Assembly (NCBI RefSeq): GCF_017315755.1
Contig: NZ_JAFLRJ010000007.1
Span: 1-64,000, forward strand
Reading direction: 5' to 3'
DNA: 64,000 nt
Source: Streptomyces beijiangensis
Lineage (GTDB): Bacteria > Actinomycetota > Actinomycetes > Streptomycetales > Streptomycetaceae
A model generated the notes under the pieces. The model was not told the origin of the DNA. It worked only from the letters and a program-made list of their open reading frames with translations, and did not search any database. This document shows positions 34,475 through 44,008 of this stretch, piece by piece (the stretch's first letter is position 1; each line of letters starts with the position of its first letter). The translations under genes were made by a program, and so were the position numbers.

Positions 34475-35421
34475 CAGAAGTCCACCTCACGGCGCTGGAG
34501 GAAGCGCAGCGCGACGCTGGAGACGACGGCGACGATCACCAGCATCAGCAGGGCCATCGCGGAGGCCTCGCCGGTGCGGTTGGCGGTGAAGCCGGTCTGG
34601 ATCACGGAGAAGGCGAGTGTGGCGGTGGTGCCGGTGCCCGGGCCGCCGCCGGTGAGGACCTGGATGTGGTCGTACGCCTTGAAGCCGGTGATCAGCAGCA
34701 TCACCGTGTTGATGGTGAGCGCGGGCGCGAGCATCGGCCAGGTGACCTTGCGGAAGCGCAGCCAGGGTCCTGCGCCGTCGATCGCGGCGGCCTCGTGCAA
34801 CTCCTGCGGGACGCTTTGGAGTCCCGCCAGATAGACCACCGCGCAGAAGCCGAGCATCTGCCAGCTGATGATGAAGCCGACCGAGTACAGGGCGATGTCC
34901 GGGTCGGAGAGCCAGCCGGGCGGCGAGTGCACGCCCATCGCGCGCAACGCCGTGTTGACCAGGCCGTCGTCGGTGAGCATGGCCTGCCAGACGACCGAGA
35001 CGACGACCGAACTGAGCACGACGGGAACGAAGAACACACCGCGCAGGGCGTTGTAGAACCAGCCGCGCCGGTCGAGCAGTACGGCGACCGCCAGACCCAG
35101 CACATTGGGGACGATCACCACGATGAGGGTGAGGATCGTCGTCACCTTCAACGCGGTGAGGAACTCCTGGTCGGTGAGGAGCCTGGTGTAGTTGTCCAGG
35201 CCCACGAAGCGGGTACGGGGCACGAACTGGTTGGCGTTGGTGAAGCTGTAGCCGACGCTCAGCGCGATCGGGGCCAGCACGAAACAGGCGTAGACGAGCA
35301 GCCCCGGCGCGCCGAATCCGAGGAAGTGCCACAGCCGGGGCAGCGCGCCGCGGCGGGTGCCTGGCGGGGTGCGGGGCGGAGCGTCCGTGCGGATGCCCGC
35401 CCTCTCCTTGACGAGGCTCAC
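34474..35421 (-). CDS. Sugar ABC transporter permease (MalF type)
   Basis: 315 aa. An N-terminal cytoplasmic stretch is followed by six helices (GLLVYACFVLAPIALSVGYS first) and the EAA loop LHEAAAIDGAGPWLRFRKVT. GTG 35421 overlaps the binding-protein stop, so the frame running further to 36804 is an out-of-frame shadow of that gene. Confidence 0.92.
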   Translation of the reverse strand: MSLVKERAGIRTDAPPRTPPGTRRGALPRLWHFLGFGAPGLLVYACFVLAPIALSVGYSFTNANQFVPRTRFVGLDNYTRLLTDQEFLTALKVTTILTLIVVIVPNVLGLAVAVLLDRRGWFYNALRGVFFVPVVLSSVVVSVVWQAMLTDDGLVNTALRAMGVHSPPGWLSDPDIALYSVGFIISWQMLGFCAVVYLAGLQSVPQELHEAAAIDGAGPWLRFRKVTWPMLAPALTINTVMLLITGFKAYDHIQVLTGGGPGTGTTATLAFSVIQTGFTANRTGEASAMALLMLVIVAVVSSVALRFLQRREVDF

Positions 35422-36716
35422 TGGGTGGCGGCCTTCTTCCAGTCCTCGTCGAGCGCCTTGGTGGCCGCGTCGGCGTCCTTGCGGCCCGCGATGACGTCCT
35501 GGGCGAGTGCGTACGACTTCTCGACCAGGCCGGGCAGAAGTGCGTCGTCCCCGGTCTCGACGAGGAAGGCGTTGGTGACGCCCTTGGCCTGAACGGCGGC
35601 GTCGTACACCTTCACGGTGGCGTCGTAGACGGGGCCCATGCCGGCCGGCGGGGTGTAGCCCTTCATGGCGATGATCGCGCCGTCGCTCTTGACGACCGCG
35701 TCGAGGTTGGCCTTGTCCTGCTGGAAGGCGAGCGCGAACTCCTTCGCCTCCTTGAGGTTCTTGGACTTCGCCGACACGGACATGCCGCCGCCGGTGTACG
35801 AGGGCACGGAGAGGCTGCCGTCGTCCGTCGGGAAGGCGAACACGCCGATGTCGTCCTTCATGGCGCTCTTGTCGCCCGCGGTGGCGAACCAGGTGCCCAT
35901 CGGGTACATGGCGCCCTTGCCGCCGAGGAAGGCCTTCTCGGTGTTGGCGTAGTCGCGGGAGAGGCCCGCTTTGTCGACGTACCCCTTCTTCACCAGCTGG
36001 ACGAACTTGTCCGTCGCGCCCTTGAAGCCGGCGTCGTTGAACGCGACCTTGCCCGCGCGCCGTTGTGCCATCCAGTCCGGCGTCTGCTTGTACACATCGG
36101 TGCCGACCAGGGCCGTCCAGAGGTACGAGGAAGCGAAGGTGTCCTTGCCGCCGCCACCGACCACGAAGGGGTCGATGCCCTTGCTCTTCAGCTTCGCCGA
36201 GTCGTCGAGCAGCTCCTGGTACGTCCTGGGGGGCGCCGTGATGTCCGCCTCGGCGAAGAGCTTCTTGCTGTAGTACACCAGCGGTGTCGGCTGGGTGTTG
36301 TACGGCAGCTGATAGACCTTGCCGCCGATGGGATTGGAGTGCGGGAAGGTGTACTGCGCGAGTTCCTTGTCCGTCCACGGGGCCATCTGCCCGGACTCGG
36401 CGAAGCCCACGGGGGAGACGGAGATCATCACGTCGGGGAACTGCCCGGAGGCCAGCAGCTGCTTGGCGTATCCGGTGCGGTCGGTGCTGGGGGCCACCAG
36501 CTTCTTGACCTTGAGGCCCGGGACCTTCGCCTCGGCCCGCGCGATGGCGGCGTCCCAGTACGCGGCGTCCAGGTTGGGCGTCTCGAAGGTGAGGAAGGTG
36601 ATCTCCTTCTTCCCGCCGGCGCCGCTGCTCCCGGCGTCGGTGCCGGCCGGCGAGCAGCCGACAGCGGCCAGAGTGAGGGCAGTTAGCGGGACAGCTAGGC
36701 GCGCGATGCGGTTCAC
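35418..36716 (-). CDS. Sugar ABC transporter substrate-binding lipoprotein
   Basis: 432 aa. Lipoprotein signal with lipobox LAAVGC (Cys ~21). Family 1 extracellular binding fold: ITFLTFETPNLDAAYWDAAI, GQFPDVMISVSPVGFAES, PYNTQPTPLVYYSKKLF. Captures an oligosaccharide, aminosugar or polyol; which is not visible. GTG 36716 follows GAGGA. First gene of the operon, controlled by the divergent ROK gene's region. Confidence 0.93.
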   Translation of the reverse strand: MNRIARLAVPLTALTLAAVGCSPAGTDAGSSGAGGKKEITFLTFETPNLDAAYWDAAIARAEAKVPGLKVKKLVAPSTDRTGYAKQLLASGQFPDVMISVSPVGFAESGQMAPWTDKELAQYTFPHSNPIGGKVYQLPYNTQPTPLVYYSKKLFAEADITAPPRTYQELLDDSAKLKSKGIDPFVVGGGGKDTFASSYLWTALVGTDVYKQTPDWMAQRRAGKVAFNDAGFKGATDKFVQLVKKGYVDKAGLSRDYANTEKAFLGGKGAMYPMGTWFATAGDKSAMKDDIGVFAFPTDDGSLSVPSYTGGGMSVSAKSKNLKEAKEFALAFQQDKANLDAVVKSDGAIIAMKGYTPPAGMGPVYDATVKVYDAAVQAKGVTNAFLVETGDDALLPGLVEKSYALAQDVIAGRKDADAATKALDEDWKKAATQ

Positions 36717-36755
36717 GTGGTAGTCCTCGGTTCGGAAGGTTGGCAGTGCCAGGGA

Positions 36756-36780
36756 TTATTTTTGGTACCTTCTGAAATAA
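36756..36780. promoter_or_regulatory. AT-rich operator for the ROK regulator
   Basis: A 25-bp AT-rich island with outer arms TTATTT (36756-36761) and AAATAA (36775-36780) around GGTACC, in the 94-bp divergent gap. Base composition contrasts sharply with its surroundings. ROK repressors of sugar operons bind such sites, so this is the likely operator for both directions. Confidence 0.6.
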
Positions 36781-36810
36781 CAACGGGCTGATGGTGCAGC
36801 CCACCGCCGA

Positions 36811-37968
36811 GTGGAGTCAAGGGGGTCGAGCACGATCGTGACCGTTGCCGGAGGGGATTCCTCCTTGCTGCGCCGTCTCAACGCGGCCGCCGTACTACGG
36901 GTGTTGTACGAAGCGCAGAGTCTCACCCTCACCGAGCTCGTCCAGTCGACAGCCGTCACCCGGGCCACCGTGGAGAACGCGCTCGCCGGACTGACCGAGC
37001 AATCCTGGGTCGAGGAGGTGGCCCCCGACGCCGACGGCCCCCGCCAGGTCGGCCGCCCCGCCAAGCGCTACCGCTTCCGCGCGGAGGCGGGATGCGTACT
37101 GGGACTCGACATCGGTGTGCACACGGTCCGCGCGGTCGTCACGGACCTCAAGGGCGAGGTCCTCGGCGTACGCCACACCGCGGTCACCCCCGGGCTCCCC
37201 GGCGCCGAACGCATCGCCGCCGCACGGGTCCTGGGCCGCCGGGCGCTGCGCGGATGCGACCGTACGACCGCCGAGGTGCGGGCCGTGGGCATCGGCACGA
37301 CCGGCATCGTCGACGCCTCGGGCAAGGTGACGCTCAGCGCGCTCCTCCCCGACTGGGCGGGCACCGATCTCTGTGCGGCCCTGGCGGAGCCCTTCGATGC
37401 CCCTGTCGTGGTGGGCAACGACTCCAAGCTCGCCGCCCTGGGCGAGCACTGGAAGGGCGCGGCCGCCGCGGCACGCGACGTGCTCTACATCCACGCCGGA
37501 CGCGGGATCTCCGCGGGCATGCTCATCGACGCCAAGGTGCACGCGGGGCGCCGCGGCGCCGCGGGCGAGATCGGCAATCTGCCCGCCTCGCGCTGGCACA
37601 CCGCCCCCGCCCGGCTGCTCGGCTGGACCGGCGAGGGGCAGGGCGACGCCGAAGCGCTCTTCGCCGCCGTACGCGAAAGGGACCCGCGCGCCCTGCGCAT
37701 CCTGGAGCAGTACGCGGACGACCTGGTGCAGGGCGTCGCGGCGATGGTCCTCGCGCTCGACCCCGAACTGGTCGTCGTCGGCGGCGGGGTGGCCCGGGCG
37801 GGCGACCTGCTTCTCGACCCCCTGCGCAGCAGACTCGACGGCCTGGTCCTCTTCCCGGTGGAGGTCGTCGCCTCCACGCTGGGGGACCGGTCGGTGGCGC
37901 TCGGCGCCGTGCGCCTCGCCCTGGACGAGGTGGAGAAGCAGCTCTTCGAGGTGGCTTCCCGGGGCTGA
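36811..37968 (+). CDS. ROK-family transcriptional repressor
   Basis: 385 aa. N-terminal winged helix (LLRRLNAAAVLRVLYEAQSL, TELVQSTAVTRATVENALAG) joined to a sugar-kinase-like ROK domain (CVLGLDIGVHTVRAVVTDLK, AVGIGTTGIVDASG). The CxCGxxGC zinc motif of ROK kinases is missing, as expected for a pure sensor. GTG 36838 with AAGGGGG upstream is an alternative start. Divergent from the sugar importer and presumably its substrate-responsive repressor. Confidence 0.88.
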   Translation: MESRGSSTIVTVAGGDSSLLRRLNAAAVLRVLYEAQSLTLTELVQSTAVTRATVENALAGLTEQSWVEEVAPDADGPRQVGRPAKRYRFRAEAGCVLGLDIGVHTVRAVVTDLKGEVLGVRHTAVTPGLPGAERIAAARVLGRRALRGCDRTTAEVRAVGIGTTGIVDASGKVTLSALLPDWAGTDLCAALAEPFDAPVVVGNDSKLAALGEHWKGAAAAARDVLYIHAGRGISAGMLIDAKVHAGRRGAAGEIGNLPASRWHTAPARLLGWTGEGQGDAEALFAAVRERDPRALRILEQYADDLVQGVAAMVLALDPELVVVGGGVARAGDLLLDPLRSRLDGLVLFPVEVVASTLGDRSVALGAVRLALDEVEKQLFEVASRG

Positions 37969-37992
37969 GGCCGGGCCGTACCCTTGCGGACC

Positions 37993-38691
37993 ATGAATCC
38001 CGGTGAAGCGGCCCGCGCCGTGGTCGAAGAACGTCATCCCGCTGCCCGTGCGGCCTTCCTCGGCGGCAGTGTGCTGACCGCGCGGCGCACGGACCGCTCG
38101 GACCTGGACATCGTGGTACTGCTCCCGGACGGCGATCCGGACGTGTACCGGGAGAGCTTCTGGTACGGGCCGTGGCCGGTGGAACTGTTCTCCCACACCG
38201 AAGCGCGCTGGCGCGGATTCGTGGACCGGGAGATACCGCTGCGCCGCTCACCGCTGCTGTTCATGTGCGCCGAGGGCGAGTTGCTCTTCGACCGGGACGG
38301 AGGGGGTGCGCTCCTGGCGGCGGAAGCCGCACGCCTGGTGGCGGCGGGGCCGCCGGCGGTGACGGTGGAGGAGCTGGAGGTCGAGCGCTACCGTCTCACC
38401 GACCTGCTGGACGATCTGGCCGGCTGCACCGACCCCGGCGAACGGCTGTGCATCGTCGGCGACATCGCCCGGAACACGGGCCGGTTGCTGCTGCTCTCGC
38501 AGGGTGCGTGGCTGGGCGGCGGCAAGTGGCTCGCCCGGCGCACCGACGCGGTGCGGCCCGGGTTCTCCGGTGACATGCACCGCACGGTGCGCGAGGCGCT
38601 CGACGGCCGTACGGACGCGCTGGTCGCCCTCGTCGACGAGGTGCTGGCCCTGGTCGGCGGACGGTTCTGGGAAGGGTTCCGACGCGGCTGA
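37993..38691 (+). CDS. Nucleotidyltransferase-fold protein
   Basis: 232 aa. Pol-beta-type motif AFLGGSVLTARRTDRSDLDI: GS followed by D-x-D, which binds Mg-NTP. The C-terminal helical half (GDIARNTGRLLLLSQGAWLG) may bind the acceptor. The family includes antibiotic adenylyltransferases and MNT-type proteins; the substrate is unknown. ATG 37993 has little ribosome site. Confidence 0.8.
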   Translation: MNPGEAARAVVEERHPAARAAFLGGSVLTARRTDRSDLDIVVLLPDGDPDVYRESFWYGPWPVELFSHTEARWRGFVDREIPLRRSPLLFMCAEGELLFDRDGGGALLAAEAARLVAAGPPAVTVEELEVERYRLTDLLDDLAGCTDPGERLCIVGDIARNTGRLLLLSQGAWLGGGKWLARRTDAVRPGFSGDMHRTVREALDGRTDALVALVDEVLALVGGRFWEGFRRG

Positions 38692-38719
38692 GGGGGCGGC
38701 GGCATGCCGCTTCCCCCTC
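38690..38719. terminator. Hairpin terminator between convergent genes
   Basis: GAGGGGG (38690-38696) pairs with CCCCCTC (38713-38719); the inner GCGGCATGCCGC extends the stem. It sits between the nucleotidyltransferase and endonuclease V 3' ends. Confidence 0.75.
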
Positions 38720-38732
38720 GTACACGAAGACC

Positions 38733-39419
38733 CTAGGAACCCGGAACCGCCAAGGTCGCCTCGCGCAGCGCCCTCCGGCAGAGGGCGTCCGCGCGACGGG
38801 TCGTCTCCGGCAGGCGGTAGGCGGAGGCGAGGTGCAGGGTGTGGGCGCAGGCGTTGTCGAGGCTCACCCGGTGGCCGACCGAGACATAGACCGGCTTGAC
38901 GGACTCCTGGGTGCGCAGCGCGCGGCCGACCACGTCGCCCCCGTCGGCGAGCAGCGGCGAGGAGTCGCCGCGCCGGGTGCCCGGCTGCGCGTAGGTGAAG
39001 GTGAAGGGGTTCTTGGCGACGCCGATCACCGGCAGCCCGGTGAGCACGCCCAGATGGCTGGCCAGCCCGAAGCGGCGGGGGTGCGCCTGGCCGTAGCCGT
39101 CGCAGACCACCAGGCCGGGGCCTGACGTCAGTTGCTCCAGTGCGGCCAGGACCGTGGGGATCTCGCGGAAGGCGAGCAGCCCGGGGACGTACGGAAAGGC
39201 CACCTGGCCCACCGCGGTGGCCTCCTCGACGACGGCGAGCGTGGCCGCGTCGAGGACGACCGCCGCGGCCGCGACGATGTTCCGCTCGTCGTCGTACGCC
39301 ACGTCGACACCCGTGACCAGGCCCGTTCCGGGAGGCGGTCCGGTCTCGTCCAGCACCACCCGGGTGCGGAGTCGGTCCTGGATCGCACGGGCGGCGGCTT
39401 CGTCGGTGGGGGTGTCCAT
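38733..39419 (-). CDS. nfi: Endonuclease V (deoxyinosine 3' endonuclease)
   Basis: 228 aa, the family's usual size. Active-site blocks: GVDVAYDDERN (metal Asp), PYVPGLLAFREIPTVLAALE (catalytic Glu), VVCDGYGQAHPRRFGLASHL (second Asp), VIGVAKNPF. Repairs deaminated adenine (hypoxanthine) in DNA, nicking one base 3' of the lesion; some members act on inosine in RNA. The start at ATG 39419 is set by homology. Confidence 0.95.
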   Translation of the reverse strand: MDTPTDEAAARAIQDRLRTRVVLDETGPPPGTGLVTGVDVAYDDERNIVAAAAVVLDAATLAVVEEATAVGQVAFPYVPGLLAFREIPTVLAALEQLTSGPGLVVCDGYGQAHPRRFGLASHLGVLTGLPVIGVAKNPFTFTYAQPGTRRGDSSPLLADGGDVVGRALRTQESVKPVYVSVGHRVSLDNACAHTLHLASAYRLPETTRRADALCRRALREATLAVPGS

Positions 39420-39429
39420 GACCAACAGC

Positions 39430-39879
39430 CTACGAGTGCGGCTGCTTTGCGGGCTCCAGTACGAAGACGGGGATCTGCCGGTCCGTCTTCTTCTGGTAGC
39501 CGGCGTAGTCGGGGAACGCAGCGACCGCACGCTCCCACCACAGGGCCTTCTCGTCGCCGGTCACCTCACGGGCCGTCATGTCCTGTCGTACGGTGCCGTC
39601 CTGGAGCTCGACCCGGGGGTCGGCCACGACGTTGTGGTACCAGACGGGGTGTTTGGGCGCGCCGCCCAGCGAGGCCACCGCGGCATAGGTTCCGTCGTGC
39701 TCGACGCGCATCAGCGGCGACTTGCGGAGCTTGCCGCTCTTCGCCCCGCGGGTGGTCAGCAGGATGACCGACATGCCACGCATGGTCATGCCCTCGGCGC
39801 CGCCGGACTTCTCGATCCGCTCGACCTGCTCGCGTACCCACGAGGTCGGGCTCGGTACGTACTCGCCTTCGAGAGGCAT
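39430..39879 (-). CDS. Deazaflavin (F420)-dependent nitroreductase family protein
   Basis: 149 aa. DUF385/Ddn fold: [48 protein letters not shown]. Members use coenzyme F420 (made by actinobacteria) to reduce quinones or nitro compounds. ATG 39879 behind AAGGGA. Ends 10 bp before the endonuclease V start, likely co-transcribed. Confidence 0.9.
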   Translation of the reverse strand: MPLEGEYVPSPTSWVREQVERIEKSGGAEGMTMRGMSVILLTTRGAKSGKLRKSPLMRVEHDGTYAAVASLGGAPKHPVWYHNVVADPRVELQDGTVRQDMTAREVTGDEKALWWERAVAAFPDYAGYQKKTDRQIPVFVLEPAKQPHS

Positions 39880-40035
39880 GGCAGTGGTCCCTTCGTCGAT
39901 TGGTACTGACGATGGCTCAACGTAGCGGAGAGGGGAATTCATCCTCGCCCGAATGGCCCAGCACCGGTGTGGGCGGGCGCCTCGCGCACGGAGAGTGGAG
40001 AGGTTACGTCCGCAGCCGCTCACCTGGAGACCGCG

Positions 40036-40569
40036 ATGACCTGTATCAACCGGCGTGACCTCGGCCTGCTCGTGCTCCGGGCCGGCACCGGCGGGGTGCT
40101 GATGGCGCACGGGGCGCAGAAACTGCTGGGCTGGTTCGGCGGCGGGGGCATCGAGGGCACCGCCGCGGCGATGGAGCAGATGGGGTTCAGGCCAGGAAAG
40201 CAGAGCGCGCTCGCCTCCGGGCTCGGCGAGGCGGGCGGCGGGGCGCTGCTGCTGCTCGGGCTCGCCACCCCGGCCGCGGGCGCCGCGGCCGCCGGAACGA
40301 TGGCGGGGGCGGTGGCGGTCCACGCGCCCGCCGGGTTCTTCGCCCACGGCGGGGGCTACGAGTACCCCGCCTTCCTCGGCTTCACCGCGGCCGCCATCGG
40401 GGTGGCCGGTGCGGGCCGCTACTCCGTCGACCACGCGACGGATCATGTCTTCGACCGGCCGTGGACCGTCGCGCTGGCCTTCGCGGGCAGCGCGCTCGCG
40501 GCCGCTGTCGTGGTGGGCAGGCGGAACAAGGCACAGCGCGCCGCCCAGGACGACGGGGCGGAGACGTAA
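40036..40569 (+). CDS. DoxX-family membrane protein
   Basis: 177 aa with four to five helices. [40 protein letters not shown] and [16 protein letters not shown] follow the DoxX pattern. Members interact with thiosulfate/quinone or thiol-redox systems; exact role unknown. ATG 40036 has GGAG eight bases upstream. Confidence 0.88.
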   Translation: MTCINRRDLGLLVLRAGTGGVLMAHGAQKLLGWFGGGGIEGTAAAMEQMGFRPGKQSALASGLGEAGGGALLLLGLATPAAGAAAAGTMAGAVAVHAPAGFFAHGGGYEYPAFLGFTAAAIGVAGAGRYSVDHATDHVFDRPWTVALAFAGSALAAAVVVGRRNKAQRAAQDDGAET

Positions 40570-40584
40570 CCCTCCCGGTGCCCG

Positions 40585-41007
40585 TCAGGCGATGGACGCC
40601 GCGATGACCGCCGCCACCGCGATGTTGCAGGAGGCCGTGACCCACACCGCGGGGTGCGGCTCGGGGTCGACGAGGGTCGCGCCCAGCTTCCCCGGGGTGA
40701 CGAGGTCGACGACGAAGAACGCAAGCGCCATCATCACCAGGCCGAGCACCCCGAACGCGGCGGTCGACGCGAGGCCCTTGCCGAAGTCGTCGTACGTCGT
40801 CCAGATCGACGTGAACACGATCCCGCCTATGGAGAGCAGGGCGGAACTGAGGAGAGTGGCCGCGTTGCGGTTGCGGTCCTCCCAGATCTGACGGCCGAGC
40901 TTGCCCGGCGTCAGGGCGTCCACCAGGAAGATGCCGAGGACCAACAGCACTACGCCCAGGGCTCCGTAGGCGGCGGCGCGGCCAAGTCCGTTGACGATGT
41001 CGTTCAT
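40585..41007 (-). CDS. DUF350-family membrane protein
   Basis: 140 aa, four helices in two similar halves, each ending in TPGKLG (FLVDALTPGKLG, FVVDLVTPGKLG). This internal duplication is typical of DUF350/YjfL proteins. Function unknown. Divergent from the ABC exporter and convergent with DoxX. Confidence 0.85.
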   Translation of the reverse strand: MNDIVNGLGRAAAYGALGVVLLVLGIFLVDALTPGKLGRQIWEDRNRNAATLLSSALLSIGGIVFTSIWTTYDDFGKGLASTAAFGVLGLVMMALAFFVVDLVTPGKLGATLVDPEPHPAVWVTASCNIAVAAVIAASIA

Positions 41008-41091
41008 GGTGAGATCGTTCTCCGCACGTGAAAGTTGATCAGGTCAAGGAAGCGCAAAACCTATCGCACCCCTGCCGCGAGAGGTATGTGC

Positions 41092-41122
41092 TTGACCTCG
41101 ATCTTGGTTGAGGTTTTAGCGT
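41092..41122 (+). promoter_or_regulatory. SoxR/MerR-type promoter upstream of the ABC exporter
   Basis: TTGACC (-35, 41092-41097) and TAGCGT (41117-41122) are 19 bp apart, the overlong spacing used by MerR activators. Between them lies the dyad ACCTC...GAGGT (41095-41114), one base off the SoxR-type CCTCAA/TTGAGG symmetry. No soxR gene is near, so control in trans is inferred. Confidence 0.6.
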
Positions 41123-41159
41123 TCACGTTGTCCCTCACCAGAACCCATGGAGGCACGAC

Positions 41160-43049
41160 GTGAGCATGGAAGCCACCGCATGGACATCACTGCACAGCGT
41201 GATGAACGCACAGCAGGAAAAACGGCCCTTCTCCCGCGCGACCCTGCGCCGGATCGCCGCGTTCGCCCGTCCGCACCGTACCCAAGTGGTGCAGTTCCTG
41301 CTGCTCAGTGTGGTCATGGCGCTGCTCGCGGTCGCAACTCCCGTTCTTTCGGGCCGGGTTGTCGACGCGATCGTCAAGGGAAAAGCCTCGGGCACGGTCA
41401 CCGCACTCGCCCTGCTGATCGCCGGGATCGCCCTCGTCGAGGCGGCGATCGGGGTGCTGACCCGCTGGCTCTCCTCGACGCTCGGCGAGGGGCTGATCCT
41501 CGATCTGCGGACCGCGGTCTTCGACCACGTACAGCGCATGCCGGTCGCGTTCTTCACCCGGACCCGCACCGGAGCACTGGTGAGCCGGCTGAACAATGAT
41601 GTGATCGGCGCCCAGCGGGCCTTCAGCAGCACCCTGTCGGGAGTCGTCGGCAATGTCGTCACACTGCTCCTGACGGTCGCGGTGATGCTCTCCATCTCCT
41701 GGCAGATCACCCTGCTCGCCCTGGTCCTTCTGCCGGTCTTCGTGATCCCCGCCCGCCGTACCGGCTCCCGTATGGCACACCTCCAGCGCGAGGCGGCCGG
41801 CCACAACGCGGCCATGGGCACGCAGATGACGGAGCGGTTCTCGGCTCCCGGCGCGACCCTCGTGAAGCTCTTCGGGCGACCTGCCGACGAGTCCGCCGAG
41901 TTCGCCGCACGGGCCAGCAGGGTGCGTGACATCGGAGTGCGTACCGCCATGGCGCAGTCGGTGTTCATCACCGCGCTCACCCTCGTCTCGGCCCTCGCCC
42001 TCGCGCTGGTCTACGGACTGGGTGGTTTCTACGCGCTGCGCGGCCAGTTGGAGCCCGGCGCGGTCGTCGCGCTCGCCCTTCTGCTCACCCGGCTGTACGC
42101 CCCGCTCACCTCGCTGGCCGGCGCCCGTGTGGAGGTCATGAGCGCCCTCGTCAGCTTCGAGCGGGTCTTCGAGATCCTCGACCTGAAGCCGCTCATCGCC
42201 GAGAAGCCGGACGCGCGAACGGTCCCCGAGGGGCCCGTCTCCGTGGAGTTCGACGATGTGCGCTTCGGCTACCCGTCCGCCGACAAGGTCTCCCTCGCCT
42301 CCCTCGAAGAGGTCGCCACCCTCGACTCGCGTGGCGGCACCGAGGTCCTGCACGGGGTCTCCTTCCGCGCCGAACCCGGACAGATGATCGCCCTCGTCGG
42401 ATCATCCGGCGCCGGCAAGTCGACCATCGCCCAACTGCTGCCGCGCCTCTACGACACCGACGCCGGGTCCGTACGCCTGGGCGGCATCGACGTACGCGAC
42501 CTCACCGCGGACTCCGTACGCGCCACCCTCGGCATGGTCACCCAGGACGGCCACCTGTTCCACGAATCGGTACGTGCCAACCTGCTGCTCGCCAGGCCGG
42601 AGGCGACTGAGGCCGAGGTCTGGGACGCTCTGCGCCGCTCGCGTCTGGACGGCCTCGTCGCCTCGTTGCCCGACGGTCTCGACACCGTCGTCGGCGAGCG
42701 CGGTTACCGGCTCTCGGGCGGCGAACGCCAGCGGCTGACCATCGCCAGGCTCCTCCTCGCCCGTCAGCGCGTCGTGATCCTCGACGAGGCAACCGCCCAT
42801 CTGGACTCGACCTCCGAGGCCGCGGTCCAGGAGGCGCTGGGGGAGGCGCTGGCGGACAGGACCGCGATCGTCATCGCCCACAGGCTCTCGACCGTGCGGG
42901 CCGCCGACCTGATCCTCGTCATCGAGGAGGGCCAGGTCGTCGAACGGGGCACCCACACCGAGCTCCTCGCGGTCGGTGGCCGGTACGAGGAGCTGTACCG
43001 GACCCAGTTCGAGCGGCCGGGAACAGAGACCGCGGAGGTGGCGGGATGA
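41160..43049 (+). CDS. ABC exporter (fused membrane and ATPase domains)
   Basis: 629 aa half-transporter that should act as a dimer. Six-helix ABC_membrane domain ~40-330 (FFTRTRTGALVSRLNNDVIG), then the ATPase with Walker A GSSGAGKST, Q-loop TQDGHLF, signature LSGGERQRL, Walker B RVVILDEATAHLD, and H-loop IAHRLST. Exports a drug, lipid or peptide. GTG 41160 has GGAGG. The SoxR-like promoter suggests induction by redox-active compounds. Confidence 0.93.
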   Translation: MSMEATAWTSLHSVMNAQQEKRPFSRATLRRIAAFARPHRTQVVQFLLLSVVMALLAVATPVLSGRVVDAIVKGKASGTVTALALLIAGIALVEAAIGVLTRWLSSTLGEGLILDLRTAVFDHVQRMPVAFFTRTRTGALVSRLNNDVIGAQRAFSSTLSGVVGNVVTLLLTVAVMLSISWQITLLALVLLPVFVIPARRTGSRMAHLQREAAGHNAAMGTQMTERFSAPGATLVKLFGRPADESAEFAARASRVRDIGVRTAMAQSVFITALTLVSALALALVYGLGGFYALRGQLEPGAVVALALLLTRLYAPLTSLAGARVEVMSALVSFERVFEILDLKPLIAEKPDARTVPEGPVSVEFDDVRFGYPSADKVSLASLEEVATLDSRGGTEVLHGVSFRAEPGQMIALVGSSGAGKSTIAQLLPRLYDTDAGSVRLGGIDVRDLTADSVRATLGMVTQDGHLFHESVRANLLLARPEATEAEVWDALRRSRLDGLVASLPDGLDTVVGERGYRLSGGERQRLTIARLLLARQRVVILDEATAHLDSTSEAAVQEALGEALADRTAIVIAHRLSTVRAADLILVIEEGQVVERGTHTELLAVGGRYEELYRTQFERPGTETAEVAG

Positions 43050-43135
43050 CCGAAGAGCGATGAGTTTTCCGGGGCGCCGGAGTCCTACCTTCAAACCGCT
43101 GACGCGGACGCCCACGTACGGAAGGACCTGCTCTC

Positions 43136-43960
43136 ATGACCACCGTCCACACCCTTGAGGTTCCCGGCGCCCGCCTGCACTACGAGGTCCGCGGCACAGG
43201 GCCGCTGCTGCTGATCATGGGAGCGCCCATGGACGCGTCGGCCTTCGCGCCGCTGGCCGACGCACTCGCGAACGACCACACGGTCGTCACGCACGACCCG
43301 CGCGGCATCTCGGGCAGCGTCCTCGACGACCCGGAGCAGGAGTCCACCCCCGACCTGCGGGCGGACGACGTCGCCGCTCTGCTGGACGCGCTCGGAGCCG
43401 AATCGGCCGACGTGTTCGGCAGCAGCGGCGGCGCGGTGACCGGCCTCGCGCTGGTCACCCGGCACCCCGGGCGGGTGCGGACGCTCGTCGCACACGAACC
43501 GCCCCTGCTCGAACTCCTCCCCGACGCCGCCGAACAGCGTGCCAAGGTCGACGACCTGGTCGACACCTTCCACCGGGAGGGGCTCCAGTCGGCGTGGAAG
43601 AAGTTCATGACCGGCGCGGGATTCGAGGACGACGCCGACGGCGCCCCCGCGCAGGCGCCGGACGAGCCCTCCCTGCAGGATCTCGCCAACAGCGCCCGCT
43701 TCTTCGGCCATGAACTGAAGGCCACCAGCCTCTACCTGGCCGACATCGACGCGCTGAAGGCCGGTCCCGCCAGGGTCGAGGTCGGCATCGGAGAAGGCTC
43801 GGGCAGTCTCGACACCTTCCGTACCTCCAACGCCCTGGCCGGACTGCTCGGCAGGCCGCCGGTCGAGTTCCCCGGCGACCACGGCGGCTTCATCCCCGGG
43901 CCGGTGGAGTTCGCCGACGTGCTGCGGAAGGTACTGGCGGACGGCCCCGGACGGGCATGA
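43136..43960 (+). CDS. Alpha/beta-fold hydrolase
   Basis: 274 aa. Oxyanion block LLLIMGAPMDASAF, nucleophile elbow VFGSSGGAVTG (G-x-S-x-G, Ser), Asp region and a late His in PGDHGGF. Typical small-molecule esterase or dehalogenase-like fold; substrate unknown. It follows the ABC exporter by 86 bp and could share its induction. Confidence 0.88.
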   Translation: MTTVHTLEVPGARLHYEVRGTGPLLLIMGAPMDASAFAPLADALANDHTVVTHDPRGISGSVLDDPEQESTPDLRADDVAALLDALGAESADVFGSSGGAVTGLALVTRHPGRVRTLVAHEPPLLELLPDAAEQRAKVDDLVDTFHREGLQSAWKKFMTGAGFEDDADGAPAQAPDEPSLQDLANSARFFGHELKATSLYLADIDALKAGPARVEVGIGEGSGSLDTFRTSNALAGLLGRPPVEFPGDHGGFIPGPVEFADVLRKVLADGPGRA

Positions 43961-43994
43961 CGCCGGAGCCGTCGGCAGCGTGGGCCGGCGTCCG
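43961..43994. terminator. Stem-loop between convergent hydrolase and epimerase genes
   Basis: GACGCCGG (43961-43968) pairs perfectly with CCGGCGTC (43987-43994) across an 18-base loop, directly after the hydrolase stop. Confidence 0.65.
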
Positions 43995-44008
43995 CTGATC
44001 GATTGCTC

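Noticed and set aside
32337-36716. Missing ATPase as sign of a broken sugar importer
   Set aside because: Streptomyces sugar importers commonly lack a dedicated ATPase and share MsiK.
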